Assembly: GCA_020636435.1 (NCBI GenBank)
Contig: JACJXX010000001.1
Span: forward strand, 868,001-932,000
Direction: 5' to 3'
From: Lewinellaceae bacterium
GTDB taxonomy: Bacteria > Bacteroidota > Bacteroidia > Chitinophagales > Saprospiraceae
DNA length: 64,000 nt
The notes below the pieces were generated by a model. The model was not told the DNA's origin, searched no databases, and worked only from the letters and a program-made list of their open reading frames with translations. The translations under genes were made by a program, and so were the position numbers. Shown one piece after another: positions 52,297 through 61,529 of this stretch (the first letter of the stretch is position 1; the number at the start of each line of letters is the position of its first letter).

Positions 52297-52328
52297 CTGG
52301 CTGCGGGTTTCTGCAGCCAGTTTTTTTT
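52297..52328 (+). terminator. Rho-independent terminator after phaC
   Basis: Perfect 8-bp stem ctggctgc/gcagccag followed by eight T. It ends the pha operon and, reversed, the A-run side faces the convergent secreted-protein gene. Confidence 0.88.
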
Positions 52329-54831
52329 ATCTTTTTATGACTTTTAGGTAAAATACTTCCCCTCCCCGCTGCAATTCAAGCAAAAGCAATCCTCCGGGTA
52401 GGCCGGGCAGGCCAATCTCGGGATTGTCGGTGCGAAGCAGCCCGGCAGCCACGGCTTGCCCTTGGAGGTTGAGCAGGCGATAGGCAAAAGGCTCCGGGCC
52501 AGCCGGCAGACCCCGGATATTCACCCAATCATTTGCGGGGTTAGGAAAGACAGTGATTTGTGCTAACGCTTCTCCATCTGATGTTCCTGTCGTTATGCCG
52601 GTTACATTAATATTGTCCAGGTAAATTCCATCGGGGCTGCCATAAAAATCGCCGTCGTCGTGCTGTTGAAAGCGGATGACGAAACGGTCGGATAGCGACA
52701 GCCCATTGGCACTTGCCAGACCCTCCACATCCAAAACGGGAGAGGAGATGTACTGGTAGGGAGGAAAGGCATTAAAATCGAAATCATACACTTTAACGAA
52801 GGTTGCCCCTCCATTGTCTGAAAAATAAATACCATCCTGAATGTGGGTTTCTTCGGCGAAGTGCAGCAAATCGAAGGACAAGGTTACTCCAGAAGCGGCG
52901 AGCAGGTTGAGGTGAAGGTCTAAAGCATTGGTGGCGAAGCCGTCGTCGCAGCTCTTTCCCAACACAGCCCCAAATTCTGAATTGTTGCCTGCTCCGTTAT
53001 ATACTCCTACGATATTTGATGGGCGAGTCACGTTTTGGGCAGGCAAAGCCGTTTGCTCCGCTATTCTCCAGGCCCAAGCACTGTCCAGGCGCCCGGTTTC
53101 AAAATCATCGAAGAAAGGGACAGGTGCATAGGCCAGAGCGGGCACATAGACGCACACATCATCCAGCCGAAAACCATCGGGACTGCCATAGAAGTCGCTG
53201 TCGTCATGTTGCTGAAAGCGAATAATAAACTGGCCGGTCAGTTCCAGTCCATGCTGTGAAGCCAGTTGGCCTACATCCAGCGGAGGATACTGGCCATACT
53301 GATAATCACACCAGTCGCCGGGCCGAAAATCCCACACTTTAACAAAAGTGACACCCCCATCATCACTGAAATAAATACCATCATCGACCTGGGTTTCATC
53401 TTGGTTGTCATAAATCCAAAAAGTCATTTCTACCTGTGACAAACTGTCGAGGTTGAGGTGCAGGTCCAGGGCGTTGGTGGCAAAACCGTCGTCGCAACCC
53501 TTGCCCATTACAACGGCGTAAGAGGAATTGTAACCATTGCCGTCGAAAACACCAACGATATTGGATGGCCGGGAAGGAAACTCCGCTAATGTGTTGGTCA
53601 GGTCCGCAGGGCGCCAGGCCCAAGCACTGCCCAGGCGCCCAGTTTCAAAGTCATCACAGAAAGAGTTTGAAGGAGAAAGCGGGAAATAAGCCCTATCCGG
53701 AACATAAACACAGACATCATCCAGCCGAAGGCCGTCTGGACTGCCGTAAAAGTCATTGTCATCGTACTGTTGGAAGCGGATCACGAACCGGCTTGTCAAT
53801 GCCAGGCCGGCATCAGCGGCCAGCTGGCTTACATTCAACGGAGGATTTTGCCCATACTGGTAATCGCACCAGTTATCAGGATGAAAATCCAAAACCTTGA
53901 CAAACCGTTGTCCCCCATCATCGCTGAAATAGATGCCATCATCGGCTTGGGTTTCATCCTGATTGTCATAGATCAGGAAAGTCATCTCAACTTCCAATCC
54001 GGTCAAGCCCTCCACTTCCAGGTTGAGATACAAATCCAGAGCATTAGTGGAGAAGCCGTCGTCACAATCTTTGCCCATGACTACGGCGTATTCCGAATTA
54101 TAGCCGTTGCCGCTGTACACTCCAACCACATTTGAAGGCTTATCAGGGATACTGGCCAGGGTGTTGGTTTGCTCGGCCGAACGCCAAGCCCAGTTATCAC
54201 TCAACTGCCCGGTTTCAAAATTGTCACAAAAAGGCAACGATGCGAATGCCGGCTCCTGAGCATAAACGCGAACATTATCCAGGTAGAAGCCGTCGGGGTT
54301 GCCGAAGAAATCGTCATCATCGTGCTGCTGGAAGCGAATGACAAACTGATCGTTCAGGTCAAGCTCATGTTGGGTGGCTAATTGACTAACGTCAACAGGT
54401 GTAAACTGGCCATAGCGATAATCGCACCAGTCAGCGGGGTGAAAATCCAACACTTTTTCAAAATTCATGCCGTTGTCATCGCTGAAGTAAATCCCATCCT
54501 CGCTATGAGTTTCATCCTGGTTGTCAAAAATCCAGAACGACAGTTTTACGTCGTGCCAACCGGCCAAATCCAACTTCAGGTCCAGCGCGTTGGTGGTAAA
54601 ACCGTTGCCGTCGCTTGATTTCCCCAGGCGCGCGCCCAGGCTGCTGCCCAAGCCGATGCCGTCGGCCACATCAACGAGGCCGGCAACGCCTGCCAGGCTG
54701 GGGCGGGCCATCCAATGGGCTGGATCGAGTTGGCCAGTTTCAAAGTCTTCCTCGTAAATGGTAGTTCCATGTGCCTGGAGTATGGTGGCTGTCAGGAGAC
54801 CTATTAAAATAAGGATCGTAGTTGGTTTCAT
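52327..54831 (-). CDS. T9SS-secreted protein with four tandem repeats
   Basis: An 834-residue exported protein. Signal peptide residues 1-20 (ending LQAHG), then four tandem copies of a 180-190 residue beta-sandwich module, each starting with a DFETG(Q/R)L motif and containing FWIFDNQDET--DGIYFSDD, KVLDFHP, WCDYQYGQ, RFVIRFQQHDD-DF-G-PDG. On DNA the repeat starts lie near 54734, 54206, 53636 and 53093, a 528-570 bp period. A type A sorting domain (ITVFPNPANDWVNIRGLP... YLKVIKR) ends the protein, so it is sent to the surface or medium by type IX secretion. The module looks like a carbohydrate-binding or adhesive jelly roll; the target is unknown. Confidence 0.88.
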   Translation of the reverse strand: MKPTTILILIGLLTATILQAHGTTIYEEDFETGQLDPAHWMARPSLAGVAGLVDVADGIGLGSSLGARLGKSSDGNGFTTNALDLKLDLAGWHDVKLSFWIFDNQDETHSEDGIYFSDDNGMNFEKVLDFHPADWCDYRYGQFTPVDVSQLATQHELDLNDQFVIRFQQHDDDDFFGNPDGFYLDNVRVYAQEPAFASLPFCDNFETGQLSDNWAWRSAEQTNTLASIPDKPSNVVGVYSGNGYNSEYAVVMGKDCDDGFSTNALDLYLNLEVEGLTGLEVEMTFLIYDNQDETQADDGIYFSDDGGQRFVKVLDFHPDNWCDYQYGQNPPLNVSQLAADAGLALTSRFVIRFQQYDDNDFYGSPDGLRLDDVCVYVPDRAYFPLSPSNSFCDDFETGRLGSAWAWRPADLTNTLAEFPSRPSNIVGVFDGNGYNSSYAVVMGKGCDDGFATNALDLHLNLDSLSQVEMTFWIYDNQDETQVDDGIYFSDDGGVTFVKVWDFRPGDWCDYQYGQYPPLDVGQLASQHGLELTGQFIIRFQQHDDSDFYGSPDGFRLDDVCVYVPALAYAPVPFFDDFETGRLDSAWAWRIAEQTALPAQNVTRPSNIVGVYNGAGNNSEFGAVLGKSCDDGFATNALDLHLNLLAASGVTLSFDLLHFAEETHIQDGIYFSDNGGATFVKVYDFDFNAFPPYQYISSPVLDVEGLASANGLSLSDRFVIRFQQHDDGDFYGSPDGIYLDNINVTGITTGTSDGEALAQITVFPNPANDWVNIRGLPAGPEPFAYRLLNLQGQAVAAGLLRTDNPEIGLPGLPGGLLLLELQRGGEVFYLKVIKR

Positions 54832-54985
54832 GATCTTGATTTTATTGATGTGATTACCATAAAATGCGGCCAGGCTGCCCAGCCGTTAATGATACTGCGG
54901 ATGCTCCTTTCAGACCCGGACGGGCCCAAAAGGGCACCATTACTCTTTCGGGTTGGCGAAAGGCGATAAGACCGGGAGACAAACT

Positions 54986-55486
54986 CTACCTGGATAGAAT
55001 ATACCGCACGCCCAGCGAACCGTAACCGCCCCCGAAACCGGAGCCGTAGCCGTTGAAGAAGTAGGTGGGCACCCAGTCCACCGTTAGGTTGACCGGAGCA
55101 TTCGGGAAGGCAAAGTCAAGCCCCAGGTATCCCTGGGCACCAATCGTGGTCGTAGAGTAATTCTCTCCCAGAAAAACATCAAAATTCCAGAAAAAGACGG
55201 AAGCGCCTGCGCCGAAGTACCAGCTCAGGCCTTCCACCCCTTCCACATCGAGCGGTTTGTGAATTAGATAAGCAGCGCTGATATTCGTCCATCGATAACC
55301 AGACCAGCCTCGGGTACCGACGTATGCCTCCAAGGCGTGCGAATCATTCAGGAAGTATTTAAAAGAAGCAGAAAGCGGATACCCCAGGCGGGCACCGACA
55401 GCGGATTTGTATTCCTGAGCCTGGGTTGCGAAGGAAAGCATCAAGAAGATGGCTGCGATCGGGAAAATCAACTTTTGCTTTTTCAT
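54986..55486 (-). CDS. Small outer-membrane beta-barrel protein
   Basis: A 166-residue exported protein: signal peptide (residues 1-22, ending FATQAQ) and an eight-stranded-type barrel of alternating residues (YKSAVGARLGYPLSASFKYFL; ALEAYVGTRGWSGYRWTNISAAYLI; LSWYFGAGASVFFW; APVNLTVDWVPTYFFNG), with a C-terminal strand YGSLGVRYILSR. Similar to the OmpW/opacity-type small porins of Bacteroidota. ATG 55486 is preferred over the upstream start that overlaps the opposite gene's leader. Confidence 0.82.
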   Translation of the reverse strand: MKKQKLIFPIAAIFLMLSFATQAQEYKSAVGARLGYPLSASFKYFLNDSHALEAYVGTRGWSGYRWTNISAAYLIHKPLDVEGVEGLSWYFGAGASVFFWNFDVFLGENYSTTTIGAQGYLGLDFAFPNAPVNLTVDWVPTYFFNGYGSGFGGGYGSLGVRYILSR

Positions 55487-55696
55487 GGCTTTGAGTTTGT
55501 TTTTGATAATTAGGTAAATGCTTTTGATTTCACTCCTTTGTTCCACCAATCCCGAAAAGGTACCCATAGGAAGGAATTTTTTTTACGCCATTGCTTCATT
55601 TGTCCGAAAAAGGAAATTTTCATACCCGGATGCAGAGAAATTGCCAGGCTGTATATACATTTGAGTTTTACCAATCTCTGCAAATCCGAAGGCTTT

Positions 55697-58600
55697 ATGC
55701 ATACTACTCTTGCCCGTTTGCTGTCCAGGTTTTTCTATGCCTTGATTTTGGCAGTTGCCCCTTTCAGCCTTGAGGCCCAGGAACTGTCGGCCTACACGCT
55801 GACTGATACTATACAAGCACGATACTACCTGCAACAAGCCCAGCAACAGCTGGATTCATTCCGATATGAGGCGGCCCTGGCCTCGGCCCGGCAAGCAGAG
55901 CCCATTTTCGAGGAATTATTTGGTCCCAAAAACAGCCGAATGGCTGATGTTTACGCTTTGCTTGGCCTCTGCTGCCTCAAGGCTAAACCGAAAGAAGCAG
56001 CCATTTACTACCAAAAGATCATAGAGATGGAATGGCCCGCCTCTGGTTTGAGCCGGGCACATTTATTCTTCTTCAAAGGCGTCTTTCTGCACTCGGCCGG
56101 CGAAGAGGATGCCGCTCTGCAAGCGTATCGGGATGCATTAGGCTTGTACCTGAAACAGCCGGGGACGCCGCACGGCAACACCGCTCGCATTTACAACAAT
56201 GCAGGCATAGTGTTGGCCGGGAAAGGGCAGTACGAGGAGGCACTGAAGCATTACCAGTTGGCGCTGGAACTGTGGCACCGAATCCACGGGCCAATGCACC
56301 CCAATTTGGCCCACGCCTACAACAACCGGGGGCTGGTATATGCCGATCAGGCTAAATACGATATTGCGCTGGATAATTATGCCCAGGCCCTGTACATAAG
56401 GGAAAAGTGCCTGGGAAATAATCATCCGGAAGTGGCCGCAACCCGGATCAACATCGGCCTGGTTTATGCTGCCAAAAGGGACCTGGGCCGGGCTGCCGGT
56501 CATTTTTACAGCGCGCTGGAAATCATTCTGAAAACCGGAACCACCGCTTATCTGCCCTTTGCCTACACCAATATAGGCTTGATTCACAGCGGCAAGCAAG
56601 AGCATGATATTGCCCGCGCCTTTTTCGAGAAATCACTGGCCGTGGAACAAACCCTTTACCCCCCCGGCCATCCCCAATTGGCTTTGACCTATTTCAACAT
56701 TGGCGCAACTTATAAAGACCAAGGCCAATATGACAATGCAGAAAAATACTACCAGAAGGCTCTGGACATCGCCACCGAAGAAAATACCTCCCTGGGAACT
56801 TTCTATAACGGCTTGGGCCTGATATGCCAGGAAAAAGGGAAATACGAGCAGGCGGAGACATGGTACCAGAAGGCTTTGGACAGGCAGACCGCCCTTTTCG
56901 GCCGGCGTCACCCAACAGTGGCCAATGCCTATTACAATTTGGCCCGCCTGCGGCAGGCGGAAGGCCGCCTGCCGGAAGCGCTGGACTACAACCAGCAGGC
57001 TCAGGAGAGCCTCGGCTACCGGAGCGGGCAGAGCATCGAAGGCGTCTCCTCCCCTTTCGAGCTTTGTCAGGTGATGAGCCAGGAAAACCGCTTGCTTGGG
57101 GATTGGGCCCGGCAGGCAGGCCAGCCAGAAGCGATGAACAAGATGCGCGAATCCTGCGCCCGCACCCTCGACATTTTCTCGAAACTGGGCAGTTCCTACA
57201 TCGACCCTTCTTCCCGGCAAGAATTGATGGGTGCCGCTTTTTCCAGCTTCGAGGCTGCCATTGCCGCCAACATGGGGCTGGCCCAGCTCACCGCCAACAA
57301 ACAGTACCAAACCGATGCCTTTGAGTACGCCGAACGTTCCAAGGCCCTGCTGCTCTACGAAGCCATCCGGGAAGCCGAAGCCTTAAAGATCGCCGGCATT
57401 CCGGACAGCCTGCTCCAACAGGAAAAGAACTTGCGCCTCGACATTGCTGCCTATGATAAACTACGGCAGGAAAAACTGGCCGGCGGCCTGAGTGAAACGG
57501 ACACCAGCGTTCTGGCCATCGCCGCCAGCCTGCTGCGCCTCCGCCAAAGCCATGAAACATTGAAAAGCCGGTTTGAAGAGGAATACCCCAAATACTACCG
57601 GGCCAGATACGAACTGCCTATTCTAAAAGTAGATGAAGTGCAGCAAGAACTGCTGAAGCCCGGCCAATCGCTCGTTGAATACTTCGTAGGCGACAGTGCC
57701 GTATACATATTCCTGCTTCAGCCCGATCATTTTGAGGTGGTAGAAGTGAAAAAAGATTCTTCCCTGGAAGCATGGGTGCGGCTCATGACCCAAGAAGGCA
57801 CTTATGGTTATTATAGCCTGCCCCGCAACGAGCAGAGTTTCAGCAGAAAAGCCGAAACAATTCACAACTACACCATTGCTGCCCGGAAATTGTACGACAA
57901 GCTTTGGGCGCCAATCAAAGACAAGCTCACTGAGCAGGTAATCGTAATTCCGGATGGGCCGTTAGGTTACTTGCCATTCGAAGCATTGCTCAGCCGGGAG
58001 CCGCCACGAGAAGGCGCATTTAACGAATATCCCTACTTATTGTACGAGCACCAGTTCAGTTACTGTTACTCCGCCACCCTATTACGGGAAATGCAGGAAA
58101 AGCCATTTCATCAACCGGCAGAAGGGTTGCTCCTGGCTATGGCACCTTTTTATACCGACGACGTGGAATTGCTGGCCGCCCGCATGGACAGCCTGAGCCT
58201 GAAATCTGTAGTTGACCCGGAAGATGTATTAGAACCTTTACCCGGTAGCGGGGAGGAAATAAACCAAATAAACAGGCTCTGGAAGGGCAAAGCTCTTTAC
58301 GGGCCTCAAGCTTCTCTGGAAAAATTCTTACTCCTGGCGCCAAAACACCTCATCCTCCACCTCAGCACCCATGGCCGCGCGGATGACCGCCTGGGCGACT
58401 ACGCTTACCTCGCTTTCGGCGTACCCGGCCAGCCTGGTGCCTTCGACAAGCTTTATGCCCGCGATTTGTACAACCTTTCGCTTGACGCAGATTTAGTTTT
58501 TCTCTCTGCCTGCGAAACCGGCATCGGCAAGCTGCGGCGGGGCGAAGGCATCGTCAGCCTGGCACGCGCCTTTGCCTACGCAGGCACTAAGAGCGTGGTC

Positions 58601-58825
58601 ACCACCCTTTGGCAAGTTAGAGATAAAGAAACCCAGAGCCTGGCCACCTCTTTTTACACTTATCTCCATGCTGGCAAATCTAAAGACGCAGCACTGCGCC
58701 TGGCTAAACTTGAATACCTCGAACAGCAGCAGGGTCAAGGTACTGAGGCACTAGCGCATCCCTTCTTCTGGTCGGGCTTCATCGGGATCGGGGATATGAA
58801 CAGCCTGAAGAACGGGGCGAAATAA
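55697..58825 (+). CDS. Exported TPR/CHAT-domain protein (caspase-like protease)
   Basis: A 1042-residue protein with signal peptide (ending LEAQE), about ten TPR repeats over residues 60-440 (AYNNRGLVYADQAKYDIALDNYAQALYI pattern), a helical linker and a C-terminal CHAT domain. The CHAT catalytic dyad is visible: His892 (LHLSTHGRADD) and Cys939 (FLSACETGIG), with GIVSLARAFAYAGTKSVVTTLWQV after it. CHAT domains are caspase/gingipain-related peptidases that cleave partner proteins in signalling or defence. It converges with a minus-strand cluster of cNMP/AlbA_2, anti-sigma-like and sigma-factor genes, a repeated neighbourhood in this group as far as I recall. Start ATG 55697. Confidence 0.9.
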   Translation: MHTTLARLLSRFFYALILAVAPFSLEAQELSAYTLTDTIQARYYLQQAQQQLDSFRYEAALASARQAEPIFEELFGPKNSRMADVYALLGLCCLKAKPKEAAIYYQKIIEMEWPASGLSRAHLFFFKGVFLHSAGEEDAALQAYRDALGLYLKQPGTPHGNTARIYNNAGIVLAGKGQYEEALKHYQLALELWHRIHGPMHPNLAHAYNNRGLVYADQAKYDIALDNYAQALYIREKCLGNNHPEVAATRINIGLVYAAKRDLGRAAGHFYSALEIILKTGTTAYLPFAYTNIGLIHSGKQEHDIARAFFEKSLAVEQTLYPPGHPQLALTYFNIGATYKDQGQYDNAEKYYQKALDIATEENTSLGTFYNGLGLICQEKGKYEQAETWYQKALDRQTALFGRRHPTVANAYYNLARLRQAEGRLPEALDYNQQAQESLGYRSGQSIEGVSSPFELCQVMSQENRLLGDWARQAGQPEAMNKMRESCARTLDIFSKLGSSYIDPSSRQELMGAAFSSFEAAIAANMGLAQLTANKQYQTDAFEYAERSKALLLYEAIREAEALKIAGIPDSLLQQEKNLRLDIAAYDKLRQEKLAGGLSETDTSVLAIAASLLRLRQSHETLKSRFEEEYPKYYRARYELPILKVDEVQQELLKPGQSLVEYFVGDSAVYIFLLQPDHFEVVEVKKDSSLEAWVRLMTQEGTYGYYSLPRNEQSFSRKAETIHNYTIAARKLYDKLWAPIKDKLTEQVIVIPDGPLGYLPFEALLSREPPREGAFNEYPYLLYEHQFSYCYSATLLREMQEKPFHQPAEGLLLAMAPFYTDDVELLAARMDSLSLKSVVDPEDVLEPLPGSGEEINQINRLWKGKALYGPQASLEKFLLLAPKHLILHLSTHGRADDRLGDYAYLAFGVPGQPGAFDKLYARDLYNLSLDADLVFLSACETGIGKLRRGEGIVSLARAFAYAGTKSVVTTLWQVRDKETQSLATSFYTYLHAGKSKDAALRLAKLEYLEQQQGQGTEALAHPFFWSGFIGIGDMNSLKNGAK

Positions 58826-58828
58826 ATC

Positions 58829-59722
58829 TTAGCATGGAAATCGTTTTCTAATATATTTCACCGCCTCGCTCAATTTATCGAAGGCCTCATTGCGAGTATC
58901 GTGGCGGACGAAAAATTTTTCTTGTTCGCCATTAGTTTTGGTCCTGGCGCGATAGAACACTGGAGCCTCTGCGGGGAAGCAATCGATACGCAGGATGACC
59001 TTTCCATTTACTTCGTCGGCATCAATGTGTACATTCCGATTTGCCAGAACTCCAATACGCTGCCGGACAAAAGTCCCAATCTCCCGACGGTATTCGTCAA
59101 TCTGTGCACGGCTTGGCTCCATGCCAATTCCATGTATACGTCCCTTATCGTCTACGCCAATAAATATGGTGCCGCCACAATGGTTCATGAATGCGCAAAG
59201 AGCCTCGGTGATCTCTTTCTTATACTTTATAGAACTCTTGAACTCTACCCGGTCGCTTTCCCCACGAAAGATCAAATCCTGGCTGCTGGCCAAATCGGTA
59301 TCATGGAAATAACTTGCCATTTGCTGAGCAAGGATTAGGGTTAGTTTGTAGCGCAGCTCGCTGGGCAAAAGTCCTTCCCGAAGAACGACTTCTCGGCAAA
59401 TGGCCACCAACGTCCCATTGGAAAGAGCATGAATGATGCCGGTCCGCGACTTTTCGTGAAAGATGGCGATCTCGCCGAATATTTCCCCTTTCCTGATCGT
59501 CCTTGTTTTTTTGCTCCGGAGCAGCAATTGAAAGGCACCTTCCGCAACCAGAAAAAAGCATTCATCTCCCTTATGTTCAAAAGAGAATACTTCATCGTTG
59601 GCGTTGTATGATTTGATTCGGGATTTCCGGGCAAGCTGCGTTTTTTCAGCTTGTGTAAATATCTGGAAGGAAGGACAGGCCTCGAATGCACCCAGAATGG
59701 TTTGAATGTGGTCCGTTCGCAC
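58829..59722 (-). CDS. Cyclic-nucleotide-binding domain fused to AlbA_2 (Schlafen-type) domain
   Basis: A 297-residue regulator. Residues 15-135 form a CRP-type cyclic nucleotide fold (NDEVFSFEHKGDECFFLVAEGAFQLLL; FGEIAIFHEKSRTG, which keeps the Glu and Arg of the phosphate-binding cassette). Residues 155-285 are an AlbA_2 domain (ESDRVEFKSSI, FMNHCGGTIFIGVDDKG), often called Schlafen-like and associated with nucleic-acid binding or nuclease-like activities. It could sense cAMP or cGMP, for instance from the cyclase at 19.8 kb, and act on DNA or RNA; this is inference. Start is GTG at 59722; no ATG fits. The stop lies 3 bp from the CHAT gene's stop. Confidence 0.88.
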   Translation of the reverse strand: MRTDHIQTILGAFEACPSFQIFTQAEKTQLARKSRIKSYNANDEVFSFEHKGDECFFLVAEGAFQLLLRSKKTRTIRKGEIFGEIAIFHEKSRTGIIHALSNGTLVAICREVVLREGLLPSELRYKLTLILAQQMASYFHDTDLASSQDLIFRGESDRVEFKSSIKYKKEITEALCAFMNHCGGTIFIGVDDKGRIHGIGMEPSRAQIDEYRREIGTFVRQRIGVLANRNVHIDADEVNGKVILRIDCFPAEAPVFYRARTKTNGEQEKFFVRHDTRNEAFDKLSEAVKYIRKRFPC

Positions 59723-59817
59723 TGGAAATAATTTTAAGGGTTATTAATTACCCTTTGGTTCCAGTAATAGGGCGAAAGGTACCCAGAAGATGTGCAATTT
59801 CCTGGATCAATTTTGGA

Positions 59818-60762
59818 TTACCGGATTGCATCCATCTTTACTTTAAGCCTTACGGCCTCTCTGTGGTAAGTGTGCCTGGAATTTTCGACCATTATATCCA
59901 GCAAGCGATCTACTTCCCTTTTTTGCGTCGCATAATTCGGCAACAGGTTGAGCAAGAGGTGCCATTCCGCCCAGTCCTTGATCAAGAGGGGATAGCCGGC
60001 TGCAACATCGGTAAAAGGCCGAAAAAAATCTACAGCTTTTGAGAACTGCCCCATCTTGAAATATGAATGCGCCAGTAATTCCTGAGCTAGTTCAAAAACC
60101 CTGGCACCATCTTCGGGGCCGATCTTGCTAAGTTCAACGATGGCATCCTCGTATTGCCTGTCGGCAAAAGCCAGCCTGCCTGCATCCAATGCAGAAGGTT
60201 CTTTCTGCCCGGCTTCCCCCCTGAAACCTTGCGAATCGGGCTGAACTTGAAAATCATAGAATTCATCAGCCAATGCCAGATAGGGACTAGCCGGCACCGG
60301 TTCGGCAGATGGTTTTTCCGGTTTGATTTGCCCTGGACTATCCTCTGCCACCGGCTCGGAAGAAAAATCGGGCGTTTCAATTTCCGGTATCGAAGTGGGT
60401 GGAGGATCAGGCTGTTGCTGTTCCTCAATTATCGGTTCAGGTTCAGCAGGCAGGTTGAGCTTCGGGCGAAAAAAAAACAAGCCCGCCCCGACAGACGCGG
60501 ACAGCAGGAGCATCCACCACCCCCAATGGAGGTTTCTCCCTTTTTTTGGCGGCCCCTCCTTTTTCCAGTCTCGCAATTTCTGCCGCAAGTCCTCTTCCAG
60601 GAGATATTCCAACCCTTCCTGTTCGAAGCGGTGTACTTCTACCTGATCGGCCAGTTCCCGGTCCGAAGCGATCCGCTGTTCAAAAGCCCAAGCCTCTGCC
60701 TCCGGTAATTTGCCTCGGAGGAAATCTTCTATTTTATCGAAAAGTTGCTCTTTGCTTTCCAT
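59818..60762 (-). CDS. Membrane anti-sigma-like protein with periplasmic TPR domain
   Basis: A 314-residue protein. Residues 1-75 are a cytosolic helical segment of anti-sigma type (FLRGKLPEAEAWAFEQRIASDRELADQVEVHRF), residues 79-98 one membrane helix (WGWWMLLLSASVGAGLFFF), then a Pro/Glu-rich linker (about 105-170) and a TPR-like periplasmic domain (about 185-314; LAFADRQYEDAIVELSKIG, AQELLAHSYFKMGQFSKAVDFF). It starts 6 bp after the sigma factor stop, a typical sigma/anti-sigma pair. The zinc motif (HxxxCxxC) is absent. It may be the target that is cut or sensed to release the sigma factor. Confidence 0.82.
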   Translation of the reverse strand: MESKEQLFDKIEDFLRGKLPEAEAWAFEQRIASDRELADQVEVHRFEQEGLEYLLEEDLRQKLRDWKKEGPPKKGRNLHWGWWMLLLSASVGAGLFFFRPKLNLPAEPEPIIEEQQQPDPPPTSIPEIETPDFSSEPVAEDSPGQIKPEKPSAEPVPASPYLALADEFYDFQVQPDSQGFRGEAGQKEPSALDAGRLAFADRQYEDAIVELSKIGPEDGARVFELAQELLAHSYFKMGQFSKAVDFFRPFTDVAAGYPLLIKDWAEWHLLLNLLPNYATQKREVDRLLDIMVENSRHTYHREAVRLKVKMDAIR

Positions 60763-60768
60763 ATCTGA

Positions 60769-61353
60769 TTACTTGACCAAGCTTTTCCAGCCGGGGTTGT
60801 CATCCAGGAATTGGCGCAGGCGCAGGCGGCAGCGGTAAGCTTCCTTTTTGGCCATGGCAGCATTACTCAACGGCACGGCACTGGCAATCTCTTCCATGCT
60901 ATAGTTGAGTTGATATAATTGCAGGATATGCTTACAGCGTTCTCCAATAATGCCCATCGCTTTGACCAAATAGCTTTTTTTCTCTTCGTTAATGACCATC
61001 GCCTCGACACTCGGCAGGACCTCGTCATAATGCTGAGGACTGAGTTCTTCCCGAGGGTGCCGGTTTTGCAACTGTTTCCACCATAGGCGCTTGGCTATGC
61101 CAATAAAATACGTCCGCAGCTTGCTGCCGCCCTGGAAATCGCCCCTCCGCAGATTGCGGTCGAACAGGATAATGGTTTCCTGAAAGATATCCTCTCCGTC
61201 TTGTTCAGTACCCCACTGCAATTTTACATAGTTGACCGTCAGTTCCATCCATTCCGTTTGATAAAAAATGTAATTCAAAGCCCGGTTCCGGGATTCCATA
61301 GTACCGGTGATTCCTGCCAGTATTTCTTCGTCCGTCCATGGCTTTGAACTCAT
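60769..61353 (-). CDS. ECF-type RNA polymerase sigma factor
   Basis: A 194-residue sigma-70 family protein. Region 2 (about 20-100) contains AEDIFQET-like DGEDIFQETIILFDRNLRRG and LRTYFIGIAKRLWWKQL; region 4 (about 130-185) has CKHILQLYQLNYSMEEIASAVPLSNAAMAKKEAYRCRLRLRQFL. This matches ECF sigma factors, with a short linker. It heads the minus-strand cluster and is followed by its likely anti-sigma partner. Its regulon is unknown. ATG at 61353. Confidence 0.93.
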   Translation of the reverse strand: MSSKPWTDEEILAGITGTMESRNRALNYIFYQTEWMELTVNYVKLQWGTEQDGEDIFQETIILFDRNLRRGDFQGGSKLRTYFIGIAKRLWWKQLQNRHPREELSPQHYDEVLPSVEAMVINEEKKSYLVKAMGIIGERCKHILQLYQLNYSMEEIASAVPLSNAAMAKKEAYRCRLRLRQFLDDNPGWKSLVK

Positions 61354-61529
61354 TACTTAGTCCTGTTTACTGAATCGATGGTGCCCAAGCATTTTGTTTT
61401 TATGCACGAAAATAAGCAAAAATAATACCTGTTCCAACCAAAAGCATGTCTGTGGACAATCCAGGATTTTATTTATTGCAATTGCCACTCCAAACCTAAA
61501 CCCTCCTTTCATTCCCTTGTTTCCCTTTC

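Noticed and set aside
55697..61353. Type III-E CRISPR (Craspase) locus
   Set aside because: No gRAMP/Cas7-11 gene and no array; the CHAT protein is exported and TPR-rich, unlike the cytosolic Csx29.
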